64,000 nt of DNA from Blumeriella jaapii. Its lineage: Eukaryota; Ascomycota; Leotiomycetes; Helotiales; Drepanopezizaceae. Both the position numbers and the translations under genes were made by a program. This document shows positions 11,682 to 23,800 of this stretch, piece by piece (the first letter of the stretch is position 1; the number at the start of each line of letters is the position of its first letter). Under the pieces are notes generated by a model. The model worked only from the letters and a program-made list of their open reading frames with translations, ran no database searches and was not told the origin of the DNA. Location of the stretch: the NCBI GenBank assembly GCA_009599575.1, contig VWND01000009.1, forward strand, positions 558,001-622,000. Reading direction: 5' to 3'.

Positions 11682-12492
11682 ATGGCACAAGAAAAGATTT
11701 CCGTCCATTCGCTCGCCGGTATGTGCTTCTCTCCCCCAAGAGCCAGCCAACCCGCCAGAAGCGCCGCAACGGCAGCAACCTGTCGCTCTCAAGCTCCCCC
11801 TCGGCGCTTTCTCTACTAACCCACCCCCCCTCCCAGATCTCAAAAACACCACCGACGATGCCATCCCGGCCTACCTCAACTCCCTCAAGTTCGAGCAGTC
11901 GCACACCCTCACGGACACGCGCCTCGCGCTGGGCTACGCGGCCTTCGCCATCTGCGCCGCGACCTTCTACTGGGACTACAAGCTCGGCTTCGACGCCACG
12001 AAGCAGTACACGGCCGTGGCGGTCGCGCTCTACACGCTGCTCAACGGCCTGCTCACGCTCTGGATCTGGGCCGTGGAGAAGGGCACCGTCTACGTCGGCA
12101 CCAGCCCCGCCGGCGACCGCATCCAGATCGCGACGCACACCGAGAAGCACGTCCCCGTGTACCACCTGACGGTGACGGCGTGGAAGGCCGGCAGCCAGGG
12201 CAAGGGCAAGGGCGAGACGAAGACGATCATGAAGCCCTTCACCAAGTGGTTTGATCGCGAGGGGACCTTGGTCGTGCTGCCCTTTCAGCAGATGCTGGCC
12301 AGTGCGGTTGAGATCGTGGGCAAGGCTGATCCAGGGAAGGTGGTGTCGGAGAAGCATGTTCTCAGTCTGGGCGAAGCTGAGGAGAAGAGTATGGATGACA
12401 AGTGGACGAGCTTGTTGGCGGAGAGCTCGGGGGCTAGTGTGGAGCCAGGTACGCCGTCCAAGGGAAAGAAGAGAAGTAAGAAGGCGGCGTAG
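11682..12492 (+). CDS. SPC2: Signal peptidase complex subunit 2 (SPC2/SPC25)
   Basis: Accessory subunit of the ER signal peptidase, which removes signal peptides from secretory proteins; SPC2 couples the enzyme to the translocon. Two exons: 11682-11718 (MAQEKISVHSLA plus one base) and 11837-12492, giving 230 residues. The family pattern is clear: an N-terminal cytosolic segment (DLKNTTDDAIPAYLNSL), a hydrophobic hairpin of two membrane spans (ALGYAAFAICAATFYWDY; VALYTLLNGLLTLWIWAV), then a soluble domain with VEKGTVYVG and MKPFTKWFDREG. The extreme C-terminus is Lys-rich (KGKKRSKKAA), fitting ER retention. The intron has GTATGT and CCCAG. Confidence 0.93.
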
Positions 12493-12898
12493 AGCGGTAG
12501 GATGGGTTGGGTAGGTATGAAATGTGTCCAGGCGTGGGAAGGCTATCAAAAATCTGGAATGGCTGGGCGTTGTGGCAATCAATTGGGATATGCGAGCTTC
12601 TGCATTTCGTGGAGGCGGTGTTGAACAGATACCTCTCTTTCTCGGTCCTTGTCCTTGCCCTCGTCTCAAATGTACTTGATGGTGCCATGCGAAGATGAAT
12701 TGCATAAGATTGTAGCAACAAGTACGACTTCATGCCATCATTCTGATCACAGACAACTCGATCATGTTTATTCTATCGAACAGCCACCTGACACCATCGC
12801 TATGCACGCACCCCATTGAAGGGCTCAAAACCACCATGAAGGATTCAAGATCATGTCGCGCCAGACCAAAGCTCAACTTCACTCCCCAACCCCCCTGG
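12493..12898. other. Convergent intergenic region SPC2 / MMS19
   Basis: This is the 3' flank of both genes. Nothing else is seen. Confidence 0.45.
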
Positions 12899-15800
12899 CT
12901 AGGCATTATCCGCCATGTAAAACCATTGCATGCTGCACTGAGTGGCCTTCTGTCTCACCTCCCACGCAACATCATCCTTCGCTGTAGCCAGCTCCGGCAA
13001 CACCTTCGTCGAGCGCTGTACCAGCAGGGAGGGCTTGATGTGCGTAATCAGCAACATAATCACCTCCAGCGCCAGAACACGACACTCGACACTTCCATCC
13101 GAGGGCTCATCGCAAGTGTTTCTCAGCCGATCAAAGACACGGCCAAGGACCGAGTCAAGATGTTCTTGAACCAAGCTGGGACGAAGAGGAATAATGCCAA
13201 CGAGAATCTTGAGGAACGCAACCTTGGTCCAGTCTTCATCCATCACCGTCACCCCTTCCAGGATGAGGGGAACGAGGCGCGAAGCAGTGCTGTCTTCGAT
13301 CAAGTACGTAGGGGATATGTAGATGAGAACGCCTGCGATAGCGACAAGGTAGCTATCCTTGAGGTCTTTGGCTGTGGCGCGTTGCCAGAGGGTGATCAGG
13401 GGCTCGACGGCTAGTGTAAAGAGACGGGTTTTGCGCAGCTTCCGGAGAGTGCAGTAGTTGGCCTCGGTCAGGATGGGCAGGTCGGCAAGCAGAATACGGA
13501 AAGACTGAGCGATCTTGCGTCCAAACTTGACGTCTTTGATGCCCTCTATCATAAGTCCAATCAATGTTGGCATCGTCGAGTCGAAAGACGCCAGAGAGGC
13601 CGCTGCAAAATATGCCAGGACTTGATAAGCCTTGGCCTTTTGAGCAGAGCTCAAGGATTTGTCCTCGAGAACAGACTTCATGACTTCAAGAAGACTGCTC
13701 CCATTCGCCAAGGTCTCCTTGCTGGCTCCGAACTTGTTGACAAGCAGTTGGAGCATCCAGAGCATAGCAACATGCGAGAATGGGGAGCTTCCACTTTTCA
13801 AGCTGACAGCATTCAAGATCATAGTTGCAGCCAAATCGCCAGCAGGGACCCGTAGATCAGCCTTACTCTGAAGTTCGTTAATTCTGTAGTCGTAAGCGAT
13901 TGAGAACATACCTTTGGATGACTTCCAGCCAAGAGATACATGGATAAAGCATTTGCCAAGCACTTATCCGATGGTCCTTCGACCAGGTTCTTCTGAGACT
14001 GGTCAAGCAAAGCATCCTCACTATGGGTGAAAAGTGTCCAAATTACGCTGGGCTCTTTCGCAAAAGTGGCGTTCCAATTGATGACGAAATTATTCGTGGC
14101 AGTCGTCAACTTGGATCGAAGAGCAATCATGGCTGCCTTGCCCACGAGGTCAACAATTGCGTCTTCTGATCCATGTTCTAGGATAGACGACTCGAGACCG
14201 AGGTAAAGTTGGCCATCAGGACCAATTTTCTGTGCGACGGTCATACGGAACAAGTCCATGACGATGTAGGTGTAGGGCCCATTGCCCGGGATGGGTGGTT
14301 CTGGCTCAGTGGAATGTCTGCGAGCCTGTTCCAAAGCCCTCTCGAATTTTTCGAGGCCGTCAACAATCGTAGCGAGCAATGCAACAGCATAGCGCATTTG
14401 ACCATGTTGTTGAATCACGGCCTCTAATTTGACCAAGATCTTCTCCATTGTCGAGTCAAAGTTTCTGTGCCAATAGCCGGCTGCGATACCGACTGGCGGT
14501 CCATCACGGAGCTCATTCTCACATACATTTGTACACGAGATGTTGATCAGGTTTTCAAGCCGGACCAGGACTGACTCCATCTCGGATTCAGGGGCGTCCT
14601 TTGAGATCTTTGGGGGAAGAGTATCCACAAGAGTCGACAAGGTGACATCGCCAAACATCTGTGGTTCGATTGAGGAAATCCGATTCAGCGACTCTACGAC
14701 CGCTGCCTGAATTTCAACATCCGGGTTGGTATGCGTAGCAAACTCTGTTAATTTTTGGACTATCATTCCTTGCTCGACGGCTGACATGTAATTCGGAATC
14801 TGGAACAGCATGGTCAGGCCTTTAATAGCAGCAGCTCCAAATACAGGATCCGGCGGAGCTCCATGTCCAGTAGCTAGCCGAGCCTCATCGTCAGCTCGGG
14901 TGGCGGCGCCATAGTAGATGTCAACGAGAGATCCTGAAAACTTGGCAAAGCTTTCTTTCATACTGGAGACGGCCCGAGCCTGGTCATTTTCGTCGCCGAA
15001 TAAAGAGGCGGGAGAGACTGATACAATATCCACTTGAGCCAAGCGGGCTATCAAGATATTGTTAAACACCCCCAGAAGCAAATTTCGCTCAGAACCAAGC
15101 TTGAGATCCTGCCAAAGGACAATGATTCTCGGGAGAACGTATTTGCTGACTAAATGGAAAGCGAGAGGTGATGCGGAGGCAACGGAGCAGAGAATTAATC
15201 CACTAGTCCGCAAGAATTGTGTGCTCATGTCAAGAATACGGCCACTGGCTTCCTTGGTCACGGTGTTGACGTAGAGGGCCAACGGTGTTTGCATGTCCTC
15301 CCAATCGTAGGCTCCTCGGCTCAGACAAATGCCCACGCTAAGAAGAGCTTTCAATGAAGACTTGATGAAATCGTCCACTTCGCCGTTCCATATCTCAAAC
15401 TTTAGCGAGTCCCAGATCTTGATCGAGTGCGTAGCAACGGCAAGAGCGGAGTATCTCTCAACACAAGCGGCAAGCGTCGTCAACACTTCAGTCTGTTTGA
15501 CATCAGTATTGCCTACTAAACGTGGGAAAGACTATACCTTTGTGTTTGCAGACAAATCCGCAGTGGTATCTAGTTTCTCAAGACACATTGGGATTAAGCT
15601 CTTAGCGTATGCGTCATTAGACATCATGCATTCGAGCAGCAGATCTCGCAGCAACTCTTGAGAGGGCTGCTTTGGGTCTCTCACCGGACCGCCGACAGTG
15701 ATGGGAAAGTAGCGCGAAAACGAGTTCCAGAGACTATCAAATTGCGAATCATCCATGTTCCACTCCTTACTCAAGTGGGAGAAGAGGGGGAAGAGAACCT

Positions 15801-16546
15801 TGAGGCACATTGGATTCTTCTCGTGAGTGGCAAACTCCACAAGTCCCGTAACGAGAGACGCAGTGCCAGTTTTCTTGATGAGAGAAACCCCACGATTTCG
15901 AAATAAGGAGTCTATAACCTGGAGAAGTTCTAATCGAGTGGCTGGTGTCAGGTCTCGCATTACAGAGTAGTCCGATAGAGCGAAAATCGTCGTTGTGACC
16001 ACGACAGCATCGTCAGGGACGAAGTGTTGCCAGTTTACAATAACTCTCAGAGACGCGGCAGTTTCCTTGATGCCATAGCGAAAGCTTGGGTCGTCATTAC
16101 GGCTGGAGAGACGAGCACAGAAGTATGTAGTCAAGGTATTGACTGCAGGCGTTAGAGTTGAAAGTGCGATGATATGAGGGCTTACCAATTTGGCGAGTAG
16201 GCTCCTTTTCAAGGGCGTTGAGGATGGCAGGGACAAGACTTAAAGCTATGAAGCGTCAGACCCCCAACGATGTCCGATTGCTGCCAGCAGCTGCGTACCT
16301 CGAGCCAAAACTACTTTGTCCACGTCAGGAGTGAGGTAGGGTTTCAGCTCCTGGAAAAGAGTCAAGAAGGTGTAGGAACCATTATCGATAGCTGATACGA
16401 TTATGATCAGCCTGAATACGCTAGTTCTGGTTCCAGACCCTACCTTCAGCGAAACCCGTAATGAGTTCCTGTTGAAGCTGGCTTCGTCCCTCGCTATTAT
16501 CGGGAGCATTTACCCAACCTCCCACGGTAGGCGCCATTGCAGACAT
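12899..16546 (-). CDS. MMS19: MMS19/Met18 cytosolic iron-sulfur targeting protein
   Basis: HEAT-repeat scaffold of the cytosolic iron-sulfur assembly targeting complex, which delivers Fe-S clusters to DNA polymerases and to helicases such as XPD. Six exons on the minus strand: 16444-16546, 16299-16391, 16186-16245, 15538-16142, 13912-15492 and 12899-13867. All joins are GT-AG and in phase, giving 1136 residues. Family signatures are VNTLTTYFCARL in the N-terminal MMS19 domain, SRYFPITVGGPVRDP followed by ECMMSND and MCLEKLDTT, then LTTLAACVERYS. The rest is a long all-helical array. The C-terminal VRQKATQCSMQWFYM corresponds to the last HEAT repeat. The start is supported by a run of three small first exons matched in phase. 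The gene appears intact. Confidence 0.93.
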
Positions 16547-18272
16547 TTTGTATGGTGACAGGTGATAGATCTAGGTCATTGTAGTTTAGATCTCGAGAGG
16601 GCCGAGTTCAAGTGGGTTATTGTTAAAGCTTGAGGATCAAAGGGCTTGATGGATGATTAGCTTGCAAACTTCAATCAAGGTCGATCCACAACTAGCAAAC
16701 CCGCACACATGTGCCCTGATAGTTGGACTGAGAGGGTGAAAGACTCACTATTTCAGCCAAGAAAGTGCTGAAGACCCAGGTGGGCAGGGCTGCTGAGGTT
16801 GACGCAGTCGAGAATTGAGGACGAAAGCAAGGCAGTCAAGAGTGAAGTCGCGCAATCGAAAGTGAATCTGGAGTCGAAATCGCACGCGAAGTCGAATTCG
16901 AATTCGCAGCCAGAGGACTTGCAGTACTCTGCTTATGTTACGCAGTCTTCTCAGGTAAAGGAAGCAAAAGAAGGTGAAGCTGACTTCAAGTCGTGGTATC
17001 AAGAGATTTCTGGTGTTGATTCTGGTGTTGAGATTTCCACTTCAGCCTTGCCCCACCATCGCAGACTCTTGGCATAAACGACCCTCGAATTCGGGAATCC
17101 TCACTTCCTCTCCCATTTAGGCAGAGTGTTGTTATCAGGACTCGATCTCTGAGAGCTTGATCTTTGTTTGACAAAGTGTATTACGGATCCCCGGGGACTT
17201 TCTTCACCTCAATGCCCTAGCCCGAACTGCTCTCATGCTACCATAGAACAGATTATACCGTCTAATCTTGCTTTTGTGTTCTCGTGATTGTTTCACAGAG
17301 CACTAGCAATCCTATGATAGCCTTTGATACCTGCTTATATGTACAGAAACCTGCTTGCTATTTGTGCAAGATTAGACATAGACCAAAACACAAGTAAATT
17401 CAAGTGGTTGAGCTACAGATAGAAGCAGCATTACAAGAATTGTCGTTACCCCTCTTTCTCTTATCAACCGATAAGGATGTTTTGTTCCTATATTCTCTAT
17501 TCTCCATGCTCAAATCATCTTCACGATATCGACTGGGCAGTTGCCGTACTAATGTTGAATTGAATCTCTTAGTTGAATTCAGTAGCAGCAATCACAGCTT
17601 TGACCTCCCAAAATACCAACCGCCCTACCGTGGTCCCTGGGCCTAAATTCCCCTAGATCTCTTCCGACCTGCAACGTCAAACTGGTAATATGATTGCGAA
17701 GAGCTTGTTGGGAAGCACAAGGGCTGGAAGAGCTGGCTTTCCAACCTATACTGCTTGTGTTTCTGGCAAATGGAGATCCTGCCGCAAAGGTGAATGCAGA
17801 TTACTCGGCCAAGACTTGCAAAGAGAAGTAAGCATAGGGGAGTTTTGGGGACAGAGGTGGCTATCTTGGGGTATTACAACACAGCAGACAAGGGTAGTCG
17901 AGAAGGGGAGTGTTTTGGCTCTAGATGAGCAGGATGTTGTGCCAATGAGATTTGGACCCGCCAGTGGAAATTTTAAGGGTTCAATGACTACGTACCTTAC
18001 GTATGAGCGCCTTGCGGGCTTCAACACTTGAGGTATTATAGAGGCTAATCAGAATCACTTGGACGGCAAGCTTCAAATCCTCGAATAGGACATCAGATCT
18101 CTGGATATGGCCTCAGTAGCAATCGATATTATCACGAGACATTATAAAGTAATCTCGAGCCGTAGTGAGTACTCCACTCCAAACAAAACCCAAGAGTCGC
18201 ATAAATCCCGACAGATAAAGAAATAGCAAGAGAACTATTCTACGCAAGTCTACAGACCAATCTTCCTTATTA
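16547..18272. other. Long gap without a convincing gene
   Basis: This is the 5' flank of MMS19 followed by about 1.5 kb with three short open frames on the plus strand (16799-17077, 17404-17646, 17690-18031). They have plausible amino-acid composition but no recognisable motif, no linking introns and no mutual support. It may contain decayed coding DNA. Confidence 0.4.
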
Positions 18273-18316
18273 CCTCCTCCTCCTCCTCCTCCTCCTCCTC
18301 CTCCTCCTCCTCCTCC
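18273..18316. repeat. (CCT)n trinucleotide repeat
   Basis: About 14-15 near-perfect CCT units lie just downstream of the macro-domain gene, probably in its 3' flank. Confidence 0.85.
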
Positions 18317-18369
18317 CTCAATCACACTTTCTCATCAATGCCTCTCATTTCTTCCTCTTACACCCCCCC

Positions 18370-19944
18370 TCAGGGTTCAGCCGAACCTAAAGCCTTCCGC
18401 TTGACCCCCTCACTAGCAACCGCCTTCCCATGCGCTTCTTTCGGTTCCTTCAAACCTGACAGTCTCCGGTGTTTTTCACGCATCGCTTCCTTCTGAGCCT
18501 CCTGTGCCGAGCCCAGTGTTTTCAACTGTCCATGGCGTTTCTCGCGTATCTCTTTCATCTCATTCTCTTGCACCGCGTCCCTCTTTTTCATCTCATGCAG
18601 TTCCTTCTCGAACGCTTCTTTCAACGCGAGCCCCTCCCGATACTGTTTCTGGCGGGGGGTCTCCACTGGAGGGTTCGCCGCTGCGGCCGGCGTGACAGGT
18701 CTTTCTGGCTCTGGCGTCGCGCCTTCAGGCGTCTCGTTTGGATCGTGCACATCGTCTGGGTTGGACGCATCCTCGGACGAATCATTTGGGTTGAAGATAT
18801 CCTCTAAATCAGATGAATCCCCTGAGTCGGAAGCATCCCCCGAGTCAGACGTATTCCCTTGGTCGGACGTCGCCTCTGGGTCCTCTGGGTCTCTTGGGTC
18901 ATGAGTCTCATCTGAGTTGGACGCATTTTCGGACGAATCATCTGAACCGACCAAATTCTCCAAGTCGGATGCATCCCCTGGGTCGGATACATACCCTGGG
19001 TCGGATGCATCCCCTGTGTCGGATGCATTCCCTGGGTCGGGGACGTCTTCGACAGTTTTCGGTTTTTCGATCTTCTTTGGCTTCGCTGGAGGTTTTGCGA
19101 CCACTTTAACTGCCTTCTTCTTACCGACTACTTTCTTGCCTGATCTGAGGTTATATCTTGGATTGTCTGGTTTCCCCTTGGCTCCATCTTTTGGAGCAGC
19201 TTTTTTTGTCTCTTTAGGGAAAATGGTACTCGAAAGCAGTCAGCAAAGTTCAACAATATCCGGGATCACGACCTACTCGAAGAGATTCACGTAAGCCTCC
19301 TCATTGGGATCTGCTGAATCGTCTGCCCCACGAAGCAATACCACCGATATGCGCGCAGGGAGAGAGTCGGGAAATTCAAGCCTGACGAAAGAGTCAACGG
19401 CGTCCCGAATGGCTGTCAATGCGATCCGAGCCGCCTGGGGTTGCGGGAATTCATAAAGCCCTGTTGCGATTGACGGGAGGCCGATGGTCATATCATTCTC
19501 CCGTATCTCCTTTTCAAAATAACATGCATCAAGAGCGGCTAAGTACGCAGCCCGCAGAAGCTTGTTTACTTTCGTGATCTGTCTCTTCGTCGGAGGATCT
19601 CCGAGCTCACGAAAATCCGGTCCGATGGCGTGGATGATGTGTTTGATATCAGGACCGAGATTGAAAGAGCCGGACGGGTACGCATCTCCGATTTTGCCTC
19701 CCTTAGGATAATTTGCCGTCAGCTCTGCCTTCAGATCCGGCCCGGCTGCCGCGTGGATGTCCCCATCGAGGCCGGTTCCGCCTTGGAAATCCTCGCTCGT
19801 GGAGTTGACAACGCATGTTGCTTCGAGCTGTAGTAGATCTCCCTCGACAATTTCTACTACGATGCCCTTGTAAGTGGTACTAACAATGACACGATCTCGT
19901 CCCTTAGCCATGGTTCTTAGGTGAGGATTGGCGGATTGCTCCAA
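18370..19944 (-). CDS. Macro-domain (ADP-ribose-binding) protein with acidic repeat tail
   Basis: Two exons on the minus strand, 19277-19944 and 18370-19228, joined by a 48-nt intron (GTAGGT, branch-like TGCTGAC, acceptor TCGAG) that restores phase. The product has about 508 residues. Residues 1-220 form a macro domain, the fold that binds or hydrolyses ADP-ribose derivatives. Visible are VVNSTSEDF, the loop GGTGLDGDIHAAAG, HAIGPDF, and the second loop PSIATGLYEFP before a helix. The remainder is not globular: a Lys-rich linker (NLRSGKKVVGKKKAV), then an imperfect tandem repeat built on xASDPGD/SDSGD (about 18780-19050), a Pro-rich stretch and a Lys/Glu-rich coiled-coil-like tail. Basic plus acidic blocks suggest a nuclear or chromatin role (inference). 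A second in-frame Met lies 33 nt downstream of the start used. Confidence 0.8.
18780..19050 (-). repeat. Imperfect coding tandem repeat (Asp/Ser/Gly/Pro, about 6-10 codons)
   Basis: The DNA around GGGTCGGATGCATCCCCT recurs with variation and encodes repeated SDPGDA/SDSGDA units inside the macro-domain protein. The closest copies are adjacent near 18965-19035, suggesting recent expansion. Confidence 0.75.
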
Positions 19945-22067
19945 GCAACACCGCGGATTATCTCAGGAAAAGACATCTTTCCCGGTGACAAAGACTTTTG
20001 TCAATTCTTAGAGGCGGGTTATCATTTTGAAAGGAATAGATGTTTGCGGTATGCTGAGGAATGCAGCTTTGCGCCAACAATTTTGTTGACAAAGGCAGAT
20101 ATTAAGCGAAGCCGAAAAAGGCGACCATCGGGTGCAGAGCTGAGTGGCCGATCATTGCCTGTGACGTCTTTCAGCTAAACAAACACTGTTTGAAAGCAGA
20201 ATCAATGTAAGAATTTCAGTTGCATCGCGGAAATCGAAAACATGTGTCTCAAATTAAGTTGTAATTGGTTATCAATCGAAATGGATGTGCTTTGTGTAAA
20301 GTCAATCAATTCTGCGCTTGGTAACGAACGATGCATATGATCACGGGAGAATATTCATCGTGACCTTGGAATGTGTAAGAAAGAAATTTGAAATGTAGAT
20401 TGCAGCAGATTTGATTACATTTTCTGTATGTGTCCATTTAAATGCAACGCTGCTGGGATCTGATCCATCGATCTTTATACCATAGGAAATTTAGAAGCTC
20501 TCCCAAGCTTTGAGAACCGGCATGGCATCTTTCAATACTAATGAGCCCGAGGTGGATCGAAGCAAGAACGTCTCAAATGTCTCAAGCATTCAGTAATTCA
20601 TGTTTATATCACAACACAAGAACGTTGATTCGGTGATGATGTGTTTCGTAAACCAACTCGTAAGTTTACTAGCGTTTTGGCAAGAAAGCCGATACCAAGG
20701 GAGGCAGCAGAAAATGCCATGTCTCCTGCTGTCACTATAAATATTTTTATTATTTTTGATTGAAGCAAAGCACACGTGTACTCAAATCAAAATACGGCTA
20801 CATCGAATGCATCGAGCAGATTCCGTAAGCTTGAGCGAAACACTTATTCAACGTCAAAGCTAGCGTATGGCTTTACTTGCTCTTCGGGCGTGTCCTAAAT
20901 CCGTGTCTCTGAGGCCACAGATGAGAAAAAACCGCTTCGTCTCTCAGGGAAAATCACAGAAACAAGTTCTTGAGTAAAATTCGGGCTTTCCGGTCGATCC
21001 CTGAGTGGCTCTCATACTCTGTCGGACTGTTGTCGATATCTGCCGGAGAAACACTTGACGAGCTTGTCTATTCTGCTTTTTCACCGGGGAATGAATCATA
21101 AGCTCTTCATTCATGCTAGAAACGACCTTTTTAAAATCGCCCCGCTATCTCTCCCGCATGATGACTCCACACCCTGAAATGATATGAAGTATTCGAGCCA
21201 GATGTCACACTCCTAAGATCAACCTGCGCAACCACCCAAGCACTGCAGCCAACCTGGCGGACATCCTCCCATGCGATACCAATCTAAGGCTAGCTAGCTG
21301 CAATATCGAAAAGGGCTGTTTGTGATATGCGTTGGGAGAAAAAAGCTACTCGAGTGTGTGTTGATGTCCCCGGAAAGCAACGACGTAGAAACGGTGAGAT
21401 AATGCTGCCGCCCGACCAATATTGGCGGACTGTCAGGTGGAAGTCGGGCCTCTTCCTTAGACTTGGACCAAGGACGCCTAGCCCTTTGGACTGCAACTAT
21501 CTATTGGATAGAGCTGGAACTATCCGGCCTGACGTGTTTCATATAAGCATTCCTACAAGTCGTCAAGTTTGGACACTGAATATGAAATGTGGGACTTTTA
21601 ACAAGCCTTCAATTCGAGTGTAAATTTACATCAGGGTTCGTTCTATGGCACATCTAGTCATCCTTGAGCAAATTTATGATTCGTGGATTCACGCTTTCAG
21701 GGACAACAATACATGATCTACCCAGTTTTCTCACACTCACCTGGTTAGGGTGATTGAATAGACGCGTAGCGAATATCACCTTTCGAATATGACAGGTAAC
21801 CAATCTGTTGTTCGGTATCATGCTGGCCAGCACTCGAATAACAGCACTTGATGCAGAGGATAAGCAGCGGGTGTAAGATCACCAAGAAAAAGATGAAGGC
21901 AGAACAACAAACATCTTGCATAGGATTCACATTTGAAACATAAAGTATGATCACTCCGCAATTATAACTTCCTATTTTCTAAGCTCTTAAAACCAGAGAA
22001 AAAGCCCCAGGGTCCAAACAAGTCACCTCGCCAGAAGAAGGGAAAACATCCAACAGCATTCACACAC
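19945..22067. other. Long AT-rich gap without a supported gene
   Basis: About 2.1 kb separate the macro-domain gene start from the next plausible gene. Open frames are short and without motif. I see no RNA gene. Confidence 0.4.
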
Positions 22068-22634
22068 TCAAACCCCGCTCCGCGTCACAGGTCCCGTTCC
22101 AATCGCCTCCCTCCCCCCCCTCAAAAACACATTATACACCAAAGCCCCATCCCTCCCCACCTCCACCTCCACCTCCAACACCTCCCTCCCGCCCCAGCTC
22201 GGCATATACTTCAGCAGCTGGTTCACCAGGACCAGCGCCAGCACAGCCCACACCTCAAAACGGCACGCCCAGCCGGCGACGACGAGCGCCGGCTGCAGCA
22301 CGGCGCACTCGAAGACGCGCCTGAGAAGAGTGCCGAGCAACGACAGCGCCGTGGCGACGAGCGAGGTGATCCGCGCCGCGCTGCACAGCTCGAAGGCTCG
22401 GTCGACGAGCGCTTGCAGGATGCGCGGACGAGGGACGTCGGGCGCTGTGGCAAAAGGGTCCGGGCCGAAATTTTCGGCGTAGAAGGGTGCTTGCGAGAGG
22501 TAGTATGCTGTAGGTTCGCTGCCTCTTGGGCGCTGGTAGGGGGAAGAAGGAGAGAGAGGTGGTGGAGGTGGGGGGTGGTAGAAATCGATGTAGCCGAAGG
22601 GTTGGTCTGGCTCGTAGCCGGTCGCCCAGTCCAT
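22068..22634 (-). CDS. Orphan proline-rich putative membrane protein, 188 residues
   Basis: A single-exon frame that I do not recognise. The first 60 residues are Pro/Tyr-rich, including a run of six prolines (HPPPPPPLSPSSP). Then come two hydrophobic stretches separated by Arg/Cys (ITSLVATALSLLGTLLRRV; VWAVLALVLVNQLL), which could be membrane helices or one amphipathic hairpin. The coding part is clearly GC-rich compared with the AT-rich flanks on both sides, which favours a real gene. The start at the first Met (22634) gives MDWATGYEPDQP. There is no signal peptide. Confidence 0.5.
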   Translation of the reverse strand: MDWATGYEPDQPFGYIDFYHPPPPPPLSPSSPYQRPRGSEPTAYYLSQAPFYAENFGPDPFATAPDVPRPRILQALVDRAFELCSAARITSLVATALSLLGTLLRRVFECAVLQPALVVAGWACRFEVWAVLALVLVNQLLKYMPSWGGREVLEVEVEVGRDGALVYNVFLRGGREAIGTGPVTRSGV

Positions 22635-23800
22635 GGCGTGGTCTTCTCTCGTGAGGAGTGAGTGGTGATTGTTTAACGGGCTTGAAGACGGGCTTTGAGC
22701 TGGGTTGGAGAGAGGTTCGTCGAAGTGGGAGATGGACTCTGGATTGCGAGATTAGGGGAAGGAAGGCGAGGAGGACTTTCTCCTCTAGGTAGATTCATGC
22801 CTGGGAGGGGAGGGGTGGAGAGAACGCAAAGCGAGCGTAAAACACCTTAGCTAGGCCCATTGTTATGTTTGAGACGAGATTTTATGACTGAGATGGTAGC
22901 CTAAAGAAGAAGAGGGTGATTGAAACAACGTGCGTTGTTCAGATCGAATTGGTAATGATTTTGGGAAAAGTGCGTGTAGTGTCTGAAAACTGTATGTACA
23001 TTGAACGAAAAGGATTCCTAGTATAATGAAATACTGATTGGGCGCGGTCTGGGAAACAGTGGTCGGTAGAAAGGCCGGAATTGTATGTTTTAAGAGGTTA
23101 CCAGGCGAGCTCAGCTCAAACCTCCGACAACAAAAACAATGCTAAGCGAACGTCTGGCCAAATCTGAAGTTCTGCGCCGAAGATCCCAGACGAAGGGCAT
23201 GGAAGGATGTCTCATACTTGTCCTCTTTGGCCCCCAAATTGAAACACGTCGCACAGCATACAAGTCTCTTGAAGGTCCATTATCCTGTTGTGCTCGGCTA
23301 GGTACAGAACCAGTAGGTTATACCTAGCAGGCAGTCATGTGACGTGAAGGAAGTGAGTCGTCGGAATGCTCTGGATGACCGGGGAGGGTTTGCTCGGCAA
23401 GAAACTGAGATGCCTCATTGCCGACTTAGGGAGTAGAACTTGAGTCGCGCAATGGAGAAGTGGAACTCGAGTGGAGGTCCTGGACTGACTATAGGTTCAA
23501 AAAGAGACAGATATCAGAACCTTCCGAAACCTAACAAAAAAGAATGTGTCGGGCCAAGTCACTCTGCTAGCCAGAGATTTGTCCGCGATAGCAAATCAAC
23601 AGCTAAAACCGACGGATGATAACAGTAGCTAGAATATGTGCAATGGCCGCTTATAGCATATACCGACGCGCAAGATATGCAATGAAGGACTACGACACGG
23701 TAGCAGCAAAAATGGATTGAATTGTACATTCTCGCTTATCATCTAAAACGAGGCTAAGGGAATCAGTACACAGGGGAACGGTCCATAGCGCATGAACCGC
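22635..23800. other. Intergenic
   Basis: This is the 5' flank of the orphan gene and 3' flank of LSC2. No gene is supported. Confidence 0.45.

Noticed and set aside
11443..12705. 420-residue minus-strand frame over SPC2
   Set aside because: It overlaps SPC2 and the EMC3/SPC2 promoter; a low-complexity shadow.
19945..23800. tRNA or 5S rRNA genes in the gene-free stretches
   Set aside because: I looked for B-box-like GGTTCRANYCC strings and saw none that form a tRNA; a covariance-model scan would be decisive.
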